From NCBI GenBank assembly GCA_018262895.1, contig JADFDJ010000001.1, forward strand, positions 224,083-288,082: DNA of 64,000 bases. The letters are read 5' to 3'. Both the position numbers and the translations under genes were made by a program. The stretch comes from Methanomassiliicoccus sp. Its GTDB lineage: Archaea; Thermoplasmatota; Thermoplasmata; Methanomassiliicoccales; Methanomassiliicoccaceae. This document shows, piece by piece, positions 8,050 to 15,617 of the stretch. Every line of letters begins with the position of its first letter. Position 1 is the stretch's first letter. A model generated the notes under the pieces. It was not told the DNA's origin and did no database searches. It worked only from the letters and a program-made list of their open reading frames with translations.

Positions 8050-8750
8050 GGCTGGATTCCTTGTCATCTACAGAGTTCAAGAGGGTCATGGAGGGTCGGC
8101 CCATCGTGTTCCTTCCCATTGGGGGGACGGAGGCTCATTCATCTCACCTTCCCCTGTGCACCGACTCGGTGCAGCCGGAGTACGTGGCCGACACTGTCGC
8201 GGAGAGGCTGAACGGCCTGGTGGCTCCACCCCTGCGGTACGCGTTCCACTCCTCTACCCGCAACATGCCGGGCACATTGACCCTGGGGTTCGAGACCACC
8301 ATCCGGGTGGTCTATGACATACTGATGTCCCTGATATCGAACGGAGCGGACAAGCTGGTGGTCATCAGCGGCCATGCGGGGAGCTCCCACATGAACGCCC
8401 TGCGGCAGGCATGTGTGGAGGTGGTCGAGGAAACGGGGGTAAGGCTCATGCTGCTCACCGACTACGACCTGGTCAAGAGGTTTCCCGAGGACCAGCGCGG
8501 AGATGGACACGGAGGCAAGATGGAGACGGCCAGGATGATGGACATAGCTCCCGATCTGGTGAGGCCCCAGGACAAGGTGGGCCGGTACGTTAGCCAGGGC
8601 TATATGATATTGTCCGACCCGGAGAGGTCCATGCCCGATGGGTTCGTCGGGGACGCGCCCTCGGCCACCGCAGAACTGGGAAGGAGGCTCAACTCCTTCA
8701 TCATCGATGAGCTTACCAAGGAGGTCAGGGCATCCTTCGGGGTGGAGTGA
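8046..8750 (+). CDS. Creatininase-family amidohydrolase, ArfB-like
   Basis: This 234-residue protein has the creatininase metal-site motifs: GGTEAHSSHLPLCTDS (about 25-40), VVISGHAGSSHMNAL (about 110) and GDGHGGKMETARMM (about 155). In archaea this family includes ArfB, the formamide hydrolase acting on an early intermediate of riboflavin and F420 synthesis. ArfB is the best guess, but creatininase-fold enzymes have several substrates. The GTG at 8046, overlapping the previous stop, is the natural start because residues upstream of it read as the zinc-ribbon gene in another frame. The 3' end overlaps the start of rpiA. Confidence 0.75.
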   Translation: MRLDSLSSTEFKRVMEGRPIVFLPIGGTEAHSSHLPLCTDSVQPEYVADTVAERLNGLVAPPLRYAFHSSTRNMPGTLTLGFETTIRVVYDILMSLISNGADKLVVISGHAGSSHMNALRQACVEVVEETGVRLMLLTDYDLVKRFPEDQRGDGHGGKMETARMMDIAPDLVRPQDKVGRYVSQGYMILSDPERSMPDGFVGDAPSATAELGRRLNSFIIDELTKEVRASFGVE

Positions 8751-9421
8751 TGAACGGGAAAAAGCTGCAGGCGGCTAAGCGAGCGGTGGAATATGTCCGG
8801 GACGGTATGGTCCTGGGGCTGGGCACGGGATCGACGACCAAACTGGCAGTGGACGAGATCGGCAGGCTGGTCAAGGAAGGCTATGATCTAGTGGGAATCC
8901 CGACATCATTGGAGACAGAGAGGCAGGCCCGATCGCTAGGAATACCGCTTACGACCTTGGACCAGGTGGAGGCCATAGACCTTACTATAGATGGGGCTGA
9001 CGAGGTCGACCCCGACATGAACCTGATAAAAGGATTGGGCGGGGCGTTGCTGCGAGAGAAGATCGTCGCATACCATTCAAAGCGGGAGATCATAATCGTC
9101 GACGACTCAAAGATGGTGGATGTGCTCGGCGTGAGGACCCCGTTACCAGTGGAGGTAGCTCAGTTCAGCCACATTAAGACCAAAAGGACCCTGGAGAGGC
9201 TCGGGTGCAAGGCCGTCCTGAGGGGGGGTGCAGCACCGTTTGCGACGGATAATGGGAACTTCATTTACGATTGTAAGTTCAACGCTATCGAGGACCCGAC
9301 AGGATTGGAAAGCAAGCTGAACTCGATACCCGGAGTATTGGAGAACGGCCTGTTTCTCGGTCTGGCGAATTGTGTCGTGGTTGGAACGGATGACGGACCG
9401 GTGGTCCAGACAAAACGTTAG
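8750..9421 (+). CDS. rpiA: Ribose-5-phosphate isomerase A
   Basis: The protein has the RpiA signatures GLGTGSTTKLAVDEIG (about 24-40), DGADEVDPDMNLIKGLGGAL (about 82-101) and LREKIVA, and its length of 223 residues is normal for RpiA. It interconverts ribose 5-phosphate and ribulose 5-phosphate, giving methanogens pentoses for nucleotides. The ATG at 8750 overlaps the TGA of the preceding gene; a GTG one codon earlier is also possible. The stop overlaps the stop of the convergent regulator gene by 4 bp. Confidence 0.95.
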   Translation: MNGKKLQAAKRAVEYVRDGMVLGLGTGSTTKLAVDEIGRLVKEGYDLVGIPTSLETERQARSLGIPLTTLDQVEAIDLTIDGADEVDPDMNLIKGLGGALLREKIVAYHSKREIIIVDDSKMVDVLGVRTPLPVEVAQFSHIKTKRTLERLGCKAVLRGGAAPFATDNGNFIYDCKFNAIEDPTGLESKLNSIPGVLENGLFLGLANCVVVGTDDGPVVQTKR

Positions 9422-9792
9422 GTCTGCTGCAGGACAGCCTGCTTCAGAGCCTTAACGTTGTTCTGGATCTCCTCGATCCTCTTCATCTCTTCCTTCTCAA
9501 GAGTCTCGATGATCTTGTCGAACGGCAAGGCCAGTTTATACGAGTGTACCGGTCTCCCCTTTCCTTCCTTCTTTATGTCCCGTTTGATGACCCACTTGCG
9601 TCGCCTAAGCTCCTGCATGGCGATGGAGACCTCCGGCTGCCTCAAGGCGGTAGATATCTCTATCTCCACCGAGGTGGTCTCCTCCTTTTTACGCAGGAAT
9701 ACCAGCGTCTTGGCGACGTTCTTAGGCATATCCGTACGCATGAGGAGCTTGACGAGGGTTTCATCCTTTTTTGTGAAGCCTCTCTCATTCAT
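9418..9792 (-). CDS. Winged-helix transcriptional regulator
   Basis: This 124-residue protein has a winged helix at about residues 20-85 (MPKNVAKTLVFLRKKEETTS, then STALRQPEVSIAMQELRRRKW with a basic wing KEGKGRPVHSYKL) and a C-terminal charged helix (about 95-120) likely to dimerise. It resembles archaeal TrmB/MarR-like predicted regulators. The target is unknown. It sits convergent to rpiA and has an AT-rich promoter region of its own. Confidence 0.75.
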   Translation of the reverse strand: MNERGFTKKDETLVKLLMRTDMPKNVAKTLVFLRKKEETTSVEIEISTALRQPEVSIAMQELRRRKWVIKRDIKKEGKGRPVHSYKLALPFDKIIETLEKEEMKRIEEIQNNVKALKQAVLQQT

Positions 9793-10232
9793 AATTTATC
9801 TTAAGCAATTATTAATCAATGCATATATATCATTTTCTATTTCTTTTTTTGAAAATCAACCCTTCTTGAAATCCAGAATATTACATTTCAAACAATTCAT
9901 CGCATTATTATCAAATCAAAAAGACAATAAAGAGTTACAATCCTCATCAAAATTCATAAAAAGTGTACAATTCGTTAATCCTGCATAGCTCAAGGGCGTG
10001 CCGGGAACATTTGCACACTTATGATAGACACCGGGCAGATAGGGCCCCGGTATGTTATCTATTTTGAGCCCTTTCTTAGGATGGGAACGACCGCTATAAG
10101 GGGGACCTCAACGGTCATCCGCGATAGCCTAAAAATGGCATATCCAGATAGTCATTTCTAACCCACCTCAGGATTGCTAATGTTTTAAATAGATAATGCG
10201 TATTAGGAGTCCTCACTTCGTATGGTGTTAAT
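9793..10232. other. Intergenic region with a GC-rich, self-complementary block
   Basis: The part next to the regulator gene (9793-9970) is very AT-rich. A GC-rich block at about 9984-10134 then interrupts it. Inside the block, GCTCAA near 9988 can pair with TTGAGC near 10064, enclosing a hairpin ACCGGG/CCCGGT near 10029-10050; a second set, GCTAT/ATAGC, lies near 10095-10130. No open frame or tRNA fold was found. A small structured RNA is possible. Confidence 0.3.
10183..10191 (+). promoter_or_regulatory. TATA box of the L44e operon
   Basis: TTTTAAATA is a good archaeal TATA box. It gives a predicted transcription start near 10213 and a leader of about 20 nt, with GGTG at 10224-10227 as the ribosome binding site before the ATG at 10233. 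Confidence 0.6.
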
Positions 10233-10511
10233 ATGAAGATGCCTCACACTGTCAAAACCTATTGCCCCTGGTGCAAAACTCACACGGATCATGAAGTAGA
10301 GAGAGTAAAGAAGAAGAAAGCCAGCGAACTGAAGTGGGGGCAGCGCAGATTCAGGAGAGCCACCTCCGGATACGGAGGATTTCCCAGGCCAAAGCCTGAG
10401 GGAAGGGAGAAGCCTACGAAGAGGGTCTCCCTACGCTACAGGTGCAAGACCTGCAAGAAGGCGTTGCAGAGGCCTTGCTTCAGGGCCAAGAAGTTCGAGC
10501 TGGAGGAATGA
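10233..10511 (+). CDS. rpl44e: Ribosomal protein L44e
   Basis: This 92-residue basic protein has the L44e zinc ribbon: an N-terminal CPWC knuckle ([14 protein letters not shown]) and a C-terminal CKTC knuckle ([23 protein letters not shown]). The middle section, [20 protein letters not shown], is highly conserved in archaeal and eukaryotic large subunits. It heads a conserved archaeal operon with S27e, aIF2-alpha and Nop10. The start at 10233 has a GGTG ribosome binding site, and a second ATG two codons on is equally close to the conserved core. Confidence 0.97.
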   Translation: MKMPHTVKTYCPWCKTHTDHEVERVKKKKASELKWGQRRFRRATSGYGGFPRPKPEGREKPTKRVSLRYRCKTCKKALQRPCFRAKKFELEE

Positions 10512-10516
10512 TTTTC

Positions 10517-10696
10517 ATGGCAGAGGTTCAGACCGGTAAGTTTATCAAGGTAAGGTGCCCCGATTGCAGCAACGAGCAGATTACCTTCAAGAACCCCGCT
10601 ACCAACGTGACCTGTAACGTCTGCGGTTCCACCTTGGTAAAGGCTAAGGGCGGAGCGGGAGAGTTGCGAGGAACGCTGGTTGAGGTGGTCGATTAA
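10517..10696 (+). CDS. rps27e: Ribosomal protein S27e
   Basis: This 59-residue protein has the S27e zinc ribbon CPDC...CNVC with the flanking family sequence FIKVRCPDCSNEQITF and GSTLVKAKGGAGELRG. An ATG at 10508 touches the ribosome binding site GGAGG (10502-10506), so the ATG at 10517, spaced 10 bases from it, is the start. The ribosome binding site lies inside the L44e coding end, giving tight coupling. Confidence 0.96.
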   Translation: MAEVQTGKFIKVRCPDCSNEQITFKNPATNVTCNVCGSTLVKAKGGAGELRGTLVEVVD

Positions 10697-10698
10697 GA

Positions 10699-11481
10699 AT
10701 GGTGCGCTCGAGCGATTTCCCTGAAGAGAGCGAACTGGTCGTCTGTACGGTCCAGAGCGTTAAGAACTTCGGTGCCTTCGTATCCCTCGATGAGTACGGG
10801 AACAAGGAGGGCTTCATCCACATCAGGGACGTCGCTACCGGATGGGTCAAGTACATCCGCGATTACGTCCGCGAAGGACAGAAGATAGTGTGCAAGGTCT
10901 TGGGCGTGGACTCGTCCAAGGGGCATATCGACCTCTCCCTCAAGTCCGTTAACGAGCATCAGAAGAGAGAGAAGATCCAGCAATGGAAGAACGAGAACAA
11001 GGCAGACAAGCTCATCGAGATAGTGGCCGAGCGCCTCAATATCAAGAAAGAAGAGTCGTATGAGCAGTTCGGCTATGCTCTCATAGATAGCTTCGGAACC
11101 TTGTTCGGCGCTTTCGAGACGGTGGCGGCCCACCCTGAATCCTTGGAGGAGGAGGGTCTTTCGGGCCCTTGGACAAAAACGTTTATCGACGTTGCCAAGG
11201 AGAACGTTACCCCTTCATATGTTCAGATCGATGGGTACATGGATATGACCTGTCCACTGCCGGACGGGGTCGATCGCATCAAGGACGCGTTGATCGCCGG
11301 GATCGTCTCCTCAAAGGAGCAGGTCAAGATCCAGTACATCGGTGCTCCCAAGTACCGTGTGGTGGTGGCCGCGGCCGATTACAAGACCGCTGAAGAGGAA
11401 ATGAAACAGGTCAGCAACACCATCATCACCCACATGCAATCCTGCGGAGGGAAGGCTACCTTCCACCGCGAGGGAAAGTGA
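10699..11481 (+). CDS. eif2a: Translation initiation factor aIF2 subunit alpha
   Basis: This 260-residue protein begins with an S1/OB RNA-binding domain (about 10-85, with VKNFGAFVSLDEYGNKEGFI and SSKGHIDLSLKSVN). A helical domain (about 90-170) and the alpha-beta C-terminal domain (about 180-260) that contacts aIF2-gamma follow. With the beta and gamma subunits it carries initiator Met-tRNA to the small subunit. It starts 2 bases after the S27e stop. Confidence 0.96.
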   Translation: MVRSSDFPEESELVVCTVQSVKNFGAFVSLDEYGNKEGFIHIRDVATGWVKYIRDYVREGQKIVCKVLGVDSSKGHIDLSLKSVNEHQKREKIQQWKNENKADKLIEIVAERLNIKKEESYEQFGYALIDSFGTLFGAFETVAAHPESLEEEGLSGPWTKTFIDVAKENVTPSYVQIDGYMDMTCPLPDGVDRIKDALIAGIVSSKEQVKIQYIGAPKYRVVVAAADYKTAEEEMKQVSNTIITHMQSCGGKATFHREGK

Positions 11482-11556
11482 TATTACTCACAAGCTGATG
11501 TATCGATATTGTACGAGAGCCGTGTCTGACCACGGTCATTCTGGAAAGGTTGAATA

Positions 11557-11748
11557 ATGAGAACGTCGCTCAGAAAATGTCCTCATTGCGTCGAATACAC
11601 GTTATCGGATCAATGTCCCAGATGCGGCTCCGGGACAGACACCCCGATACCTCCTAGATATTCCCCCGAGGATCGATATGGAGAATACCGCCGAAGGTTG
11701 AGGAAGGAGAGTGGTGATCATGGAAAAGATCAAGTCAATATTCAGTGA
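11557..11748 (+). CDS. nop10: H/ACA RNP component Nop10
   Basis: This small protein has two CxxC pairs (KCPHCVEYTL and QCPRCGSG) and the conserved Nop10 tail TPIPPRYSPEDRYGEYRR. Nop10 binds Cbf5 in the H/ACA RNP that makes pseudouridine in rRNA. It runs to 63 residues, slightly past the usual family end, and its 3' end overlaps the next gene by 29 nt. Confidence 0.93.
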   Translation: MRTSLRKCPHCVEYTLSDQCPRCGSGTDTPIPPRYSPEDRYGEYRRRLRKESGDHGKDQVNIQ

Positions 11749-12478
11749 GCAACCGCAGTTCGACGCTCCTATACTGGTGGAAGGACTTCCGGGCGTTGGG
11801 AACGTCGGAAAGCTCGCGGCAGAGCATCTGCTCGATCAGCTCAAGGCTACTAAGTTCGCGGACATCTACTCCTCTTATTTCCCTCCCCAAGTCGTGGTGG
11901 ACGAGGAGGGGGTCATAAAGCTGGTCAACAACGAGCTTTACTACTCCAAGGCAGACGGGAAGCACCCTGACCTCATCATCCTCGTTGGTGACTACCAGGG
12001 TCTGACGCCGGAGGGACAGTACGACCTATCCGATCACATCATCCAGCTTTGCCAGAGGTGGGGGGTCAAGACCATCTTCACACTGGGGGGTTATGGGATA
12101 GGCAAGATGGTGGAGCAGCCCCGGGTGTTGGGCGCAGCTACCAGCAAGGAGGTCGTGGAAGAGATGAAGGCCAAAGGGGTCATCTTCTCTAAGGGCGAGC
12201 CGGGATCGGGCATCGTAGGAGCAAGTGGCCTCCTTCTCGGTCTCAGCAAGGTCTACGGCCTTCAGGCCGTGTGCCTTATGGGGGAGACCTCAGGTTACTT
12301 CGTGGACCCCAAGGGGGCAGAGGCGGTCCTGAGGATACTGGCCTCGATCCTGAACGTGGAGATAGACTTCTCCGACCTGGAGTCAAAGGCCGAGCAGATC
12401 GACCTGATCACATCTAAGCTCAAGGAGATCGAGACCCCGGCAGAGCCTAAGAGAGAGGACCTTGGTTATATCGGGTGA
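11720..12478 (+). CDS. PAC2-family protein (proteasome assembly chaperone-like)
   Basis: This 252-residue protein has the PAC2 N-terminal motif LVEGLPGVGNVGKLAAEHL and later DLIILVGDYQGLTPEGQYDL and GSGIVGASGLLLGLS. The C-terminal about 30 residues are charged and probably helical. The family includes archaeal PbaA/PbaB and eukaryotic Pba1/2, which bind proteasome alpha subunits; function in archaea is less settled. Two in-frame GTGs precede the ATG at 11720, but the ribosome binding site AGGAAGGAG (11701-11709) best fits the ATG. It is the last gene of the operon. Confidence 0.88.
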   Translation: MEKIKSIFSEQPQFDAPILVEGLPGVGNVGKLAAEHLLDQLKATKFADIYSSYFPPQVVVDEEGVIKLVNNELYYSKADGKHPDLIILVGDYQGLTPEGQYDLSDHIIQLCQRWGVKTIFTLGGYGIGKMVEQPRVLGAATSKEVVEEMKAKGVIFSKGEPGSGIVGASGLLLGLSKVYGLQAVCLMGETSGYFVDPKGAEAVLRILASILNVEIDFSDLESKAEQIDLITSKLKEIETPAEPKREDLGYIG

Positions 12479-12498
12479 CCTCTTCCATCGTCCTTTCT

Positions 12499-12509
12499 AT
12501 TTTTTTATA
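12499..12509 (+). terminator. T-run terminator of the L44e-PAC2 operon
   Basis: About 20 bases after the PAC2 stop there is a run of seven T in a T-rich context (CTATTTTTTTATAATATTT). Archaeal RNA polymerase stops at such T-runs even without a hairpin. Confidence 0.5.
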
Positions 12510-12575
12510 ATATTTCTCACATTATCGGATACGCCCTTATGATCAAGCGCTGTCAAAGGTCGTGGCGTTTAAATG

Positions 12576-12606
12576 ATAATAAAAAAAGGAGGTCGGAGGA
12601 AGACCG
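12576..12606 (-). terminator. Terminator after the ribbon-helix-helix gene
   Basis: On the minus strand GGTC-TTCCTCC-GACC forms a short hairpin, followed by TCC and a run of seven T and then ATT. It lies just past the stop of the regulator gene at 12640. Confidence 0.5.
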
Positions 12607-12639
12607 AGTTGTTAGTGCATCCCATCCCATCTTTCAGCC

Positions 12640-12879
12640 CTACTTCCTCAAGTAATCTGCTTCGAACTGTTCCATGGCGGCGAGGGTCTTTTCTGCCTCC
12701 TCCATCTTCTTGACCTTCTCCATAACTACGTCCACCCGCACGTAGATGAAATCCCTTATGGCCGCCCGAATCGCTTCAGAGCGTGAAGGAAAATCGTCCA
12801 CCTTCACAAGGAAGTCCAGCGCTCTGACGTAGCGTTCAGGGAGGCGTATTGTCACCTTCTCCAGTTCTGGTTCTTCCAT
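12640..12879 (-). CDS. Ribbon-helix-helix transcriptional regulator
   Basis: This 79-residue protein has an N-terminal strand KVTIRLPERYVRALDFLV and the helices DFPSRSEAIRAAIRDFIYVRV, the classic MetJ/Arc (CopG) dimeric DNA-binding fold seen in many archaeal regulators. A charged coiled helix follows (about 55-75). The frame is open 18 codons upstream, but the ATG at 12879 is preceded by GGTGG and matches the family start. No linked target gene is evident. Confidence 0.85.
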   Translation of the reverse strand: MEEPELEKVTIRLPERYVRALDFLVKVDDFPSRSEAIRAAIRDFIYVRVDVVMEKVKKMEEAEKTLAAMEQFEADYLRK

Positions 12880-13021
12880 GTTCCCACCATGCAACACACA
12901 AGAGAGGTCGGTTAGACCTCTTTTGTCGGACAAGAAAATACTATCAGACTATATAATAATTAGCGGTGTTCATATACAATCGTGATAATGAAAAAACTAC
13001 TTCCCACGTACGTTTTTTCCT

Positions 13022-13044
13022 CATCTGGCTAGGCATCTGGCTAG
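13022..13044. repeat. Tandem direct repeat upstream of tRNA-Tyr
   Basis: CATCTGGCTAG occurs twice with one base between copies, about 20 bp upstream of the tRNA TATA box. It may be a chance duplication or a regulator site. Confidence 0.5.
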
Positions 13045-13062
13045 CTTCTGCAGGGTAAGTTC

Positions 13063-13069
13063 TAAATAT
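13063..13069 (+). promoter_or_regulatory. TATA box of tRNA-Tyr
   Basis: TAAATAT begins 32 bp before the first base of the mature tRNA, which is the expected spacing for an archaeal promoter with a very short precursor leader. Confidence 0.55.
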
Positions 13070-13094
13070 GGATTCCGTAATAGGGATGGTGCCC

Positions 13095-13208
13095 CCCGAC
13101 TTAGCTCAGTCTGGCTAGAGCGGCTGACTGTAGTGGGTTTCCGGCTCGTCCGGTAAATCAGCCGCCGATATCAGCAGGCCCCCGGTTCAAATCCGGGAGT
13201 CGGGACCA
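13095..13208 (+). tRNA. tRNA-Tyr (anticodon GTA) with a 36-nt intron
   Basis: The acceptor strands CCCGACT (13095-13101) and AGTCGGG (13198-13204) pair fully; discriminator A and an encoded CCA follow. The first pair is C-G, the identity element of archaeal tRNA-Tyr. The D arm, the anticodon stem GCTGA/TCAGC and the T arm CCCGG-TTCAAAT-CCGGG are all intact. The anticodon GTA is at 13130-13132. The canonical intron position after base 37 leaves a 36-nt intron at 13134-13169. Its 3' part (AAATCAGCCGCC) can also pair with the 5' anticodon stem GGCTGA, as expected for a bulge-helix-bulge fold cut by the archaeal splicing endonuclease. Confidence 0.95.
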
Positions 13209-13291
13209 TTCTAATCATCCATTCCTCACTGCCGCTCACACATCGATCGTCCGTTGTTACAGCGTTTCCCTACCGCCCTTTCACTGGGAGA

Positions 13292-14578
13292 TCAACCCAG
13301 CAGGGAATTGGCCGCATCCTCCGCATCCAGCAACACCTTCTCCTCGTCCATGGTGGTCACGACGCCGTCCAGCATGACCGCCCGGCCATCACAGAGGACG
13401 GTCTTCACGTTACCGCCGCATGAGGAGTATATGAGATTCGATACGATCGTGTCCGCCCTGGCGGGACGAAGGTTGGCGGCCTTACCGTTCAATATCACTA
13501 GGTCGGCCCTCTTACCGACCTCGATGGACCCTATCAGGTGGTCCATCCTCACCGCCCGGGCCGCTTCTATAGTGGCCAGATCGAGCACCTTCTGGGCCGG
13601 GAGCACGGTGGGGTCCCAGCGGTTGGCTTTCTGCAAAAGGGACAGGGTCTTCATCTCACCGAAGAGGTCCAGGCTGTTGTTAGTTGTGGAACCATCGGTC
13701 CCGACAGATACGGTCACACCGTTCTGGAACATCTCCGGGAGGGGGGCCACTCCGCCCGTCGCCAGCTTCATGTTGGAACAGGGGCAGGTAGATACTTTGG
13801 TACCTGCAGCGGCCAAGGCCCGCACCTCGTTGATGGTGAGCCACGCGGCATGCGCCGCTACACAGTGATCGTTAAGGAACCCTATGGACGACAGATAGTC
13901 CCCGGGCCTCTTGCCCTCCTTACGCTTGCAGTCAGAGACCTCCTTGCGTGTCTCCGACAGATGGAAGGTGAGAAGGAGATCGTTCTCTAATGCGTAATCG
14001 CGGGCGCCGAGGAAGGTCTCGGTGGAGCACACATAAACTCCCTGGAGGCCCACCGCGGGATAGATGCGTTCCCTTCCCTTGAACTGCTGGTGGAAGCGCT
14101 TGCAATTCTCCAGGGGATCGCCGCTCTGGGTGGTGAACTGCTGGTCCAGGACAGCCCACCCCAGGATCCCCCGTATGCCTGCCTGATCCACCGCCTTTGC
14201 GATGATGTCCTCGGAATAGTAAAGGTCCAGGAACGTGGTGGTGCCAGAGCGTATCATCTCCACGCAGCCTTGGGCAGCCCCGGCTCGGATATCCCTTTCC
14301 GTTCTCTTGGCGTCCACCGCGAACACCTTGTTCAGGAACTGGGGGAATGGGAGGTCATCAGCTATCGACTTCAGGATGGCCATGGAAACGTGGGTGTGGG
14401 TGTTTATCAATCCCGGGATGACTATGTCTCCAGCAGCGTCTATCTCCACATCCGCCGAGCCACGCACTGTCCCTCCGACCTGCTCAATGGTCCCGTCCCT
14501 CACCATCAAGTCCCCACGTATGATCTGGCGTTCAGCGTTCTGTGTTACGATGTTAGCATCCCGGATAAGAGTTAGCAT
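13292..14578 (-). CDS. Amidohydrolase: 5'-deoxyadenosine/SAH/MTA deaminase type
   Basis: This 428-residue protein has the metal-dependent deaminase motifs: GLINTHTHVSMAIL (HxH), a third His in LLTFHLSETRKE, a fourth in CVAAHAAWLT and the catalytic Asp in VSVGTDGSTTNNSLDLF. In methanogens the closest relatives deaminate 5'-deoxyadenosine and S-adenosylhomocysteine (DadD), which fits a cell that uses radical SAM enzymes heavily. The long frame extends upstream to 14785, but that part has no family sequence. The ATG at 14578 is the proper start and has a TATA-like CTTATTTAA (14606-14614) about 30 bp before it. Confidence 0.85.
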   Translation of the reverse strand: MLTLIRDANIVTQNAERQIIRGDLMVRDGTIEQVGGTVRGSADVEIDAAGDIVIPGLINTHTHVSMAILKSIADDLPFPQFLNKVFAVDAKRTERDIRAGAAQGCVEMIRSGTTTFLDLYYSEDIIAKAVDQAGIRGILGWAVLDQQFTTQSGDPLENCKRFHQQFKGRERIYPAVGLQGVYVCSTETFLGARDYALENDLLLTFHLSETRKEVSDCKRKEGKRPGDYLSSIGFLNDHCVAAHAAWLTINEVRALAAAGTKVSTCPCSNMKLATGGVAPLPEMFQNGVTVSVGTDGSTTNNSLDLFGEMKTLSLLQKANRWDPTVLPAQKVLDLATIEAARAVRMDHLIGSIEVGKRADLVILNGKAANLRPARADTIVSNLIYSSCGGNVKTVLCDGRAVMLDGVVTTMDEEKVLLDAEDAANSLLG

Positions 14579-14605
14579 CCTGACCGCCGGACCATCAATA
14601 TGGAA

Positions 14606-14614
14606 CTTATTTAA
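14606..14614 (-). promoter_or_regulatory. TATA-like box of the deaminase gene
   Basis: On the minus strand TTAAATAAG lies about 30 bp before the ATG at 14578, giving a leader of only a few bases. Confidence 0.4.
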
Positions 14615-14680
14615 CGTTGTCCGTCTGGTAAGTTTGTTAAGAGCGTATGGTGTTAGGGTCCCGTAACAGGTGGGGCATAA

Positions 14681-15520
14681 TTGACCAGCATCACATTCTT
14701 GGGGACGGGAGGTGGAAGGTTCGCCACCATTTATCAGATCCGGGCTACGGGGGGCATATATTTGAATGACGGCCCCCGGATACACCTGGACCCGGGCCCC
14801 TCCGCCCTAATGGGGATGCGGAAGCTAGCGCTGGACCCGGCTAAGACCGACGCCGTCCTAATATCGCATTGCCATCCCGATCATTACGCTGATGCTGAGA
14901 TGCTCATAGAGGGGATGACCAAGGGGGGCTTCAAACGCTCTGGGATGCTTGTGGGAAGCATCAGCGCCATTAAGGGCACCGATGGTTTCAGCCAGGCCGT
15001 CTCCGACTACCACCAGTCCATAGTTGCAGGAGTGGAGACGGTGGAGGCCGGGTCCTCATTCGCAGTGAAAGGTATGGCCGTGGATGCCACAAGGACGGCC
15101 CACAGTGATCCTACGGGCGTAGGTTTCAGGTTCCATACATCATCCGGGGTCATCTCGTACGTCGGGGACACCGAGTACGCGGACTACCTCAAGAATGAGC
15201 ATGTTGGGTGCAGGGTCCTGGTCCTGAACCTCACCCGGCCCCTGAACTCACGGGTCCCCAAGCACCTCTGCACCGAGGACGCTGCCCTCCTGGCCAAGGA
15301 GATCTCGCCGGAGGTGGTTCTCCTCACGCACTTCGGGATGCGTCTGGTGCATGAGGGAGTGAAGAAGCAGGCAGAGCATGTGGAGAGGGCCTCGGGGGCA
15401 CGCACCATAGCCGCTGAGGACCTCATGACCGTACAGATCGGCAAGACCATTCGCTCCACCCGCTCACGGGGATGGGAGATCATCGGCGACGGCAAAGGGC
15501 CTGTGCACCTAGATGCCTAA
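14681..15520 (+). CDS. Metallo-beta-lactamase-fold hydrolase (TTG start)
   Basis: This 279-residue protein has the MBL motif ISHCHPDHYADAEML (about 66-80) plus later metal ligands in TAHSDPTGVGF, YVGDTEYADYL and LLTHFGMRLVHEGV. The N-terminal SITFLGTGGGRFATIYQIR is the usual first strand of RNase Z/PhnP-like members. The substrate is unknown. No ATG or GTG lies between the upstream stop and the conserved first strand. The TTG at 14681, preceded by GGTGGGG, is therefore the likely start. It is divergent from the deaminase gene, with about 100 bp between. Confidence 0.8.
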   Translation: MTSITFLGTGGGRFATIYQIRATGGIYLNDGPRIHLDPGPSALMGMRKLALDPAKTDAVLISHCHPDHYADAEMLIEGMTKGGFKRSGMLVGSISAIKGTDGFSQAVSDYHQSIVAGVETVEAGSSFAVKGMAVDATRTAHSDPTGVGFRFHTSSGVISYVGDTEYADYLKNEHVGCRVLVLNLTRPLNSRVPKHLCTEDAALLAKEISPEVVLLTHFGMRLVHEGVKKQAEHVERASGARTIAAEDLMTVQIGKTIRSTRSRGWEIIGDGKGPVHLDA

Positions 15521-15594
15521 TTTTTTTGACTGGATGTCCATTTTTTTCCCTGTGGAAAATACATTTGGTTGACATAGAGGGAAAAGTTAGTAAT

Positions 15595-15603
15595 ACTTAT
15601 AAG
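15595..15603 (+). promoter_or_regulatory. TATA box of the CobW-His-rich-RamA operon
   Basis: ACTTATAAG is centred about 19 bp before the ATG at 15618 and no ribosome binding site is present, so the mRNA is probably leaderless. Confidence 0.5.
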
Positions 15604-15617
15604 GCGTAAATTCAGTG

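Noticed and set aside
9984..10070. Possible tRNA in the GC-rich block before L44e
   Set aside because: TAGCTCAAGGG resembles a D arm, but there is no T arm, no acceptor stem and no anticodon stem of the right geometry.
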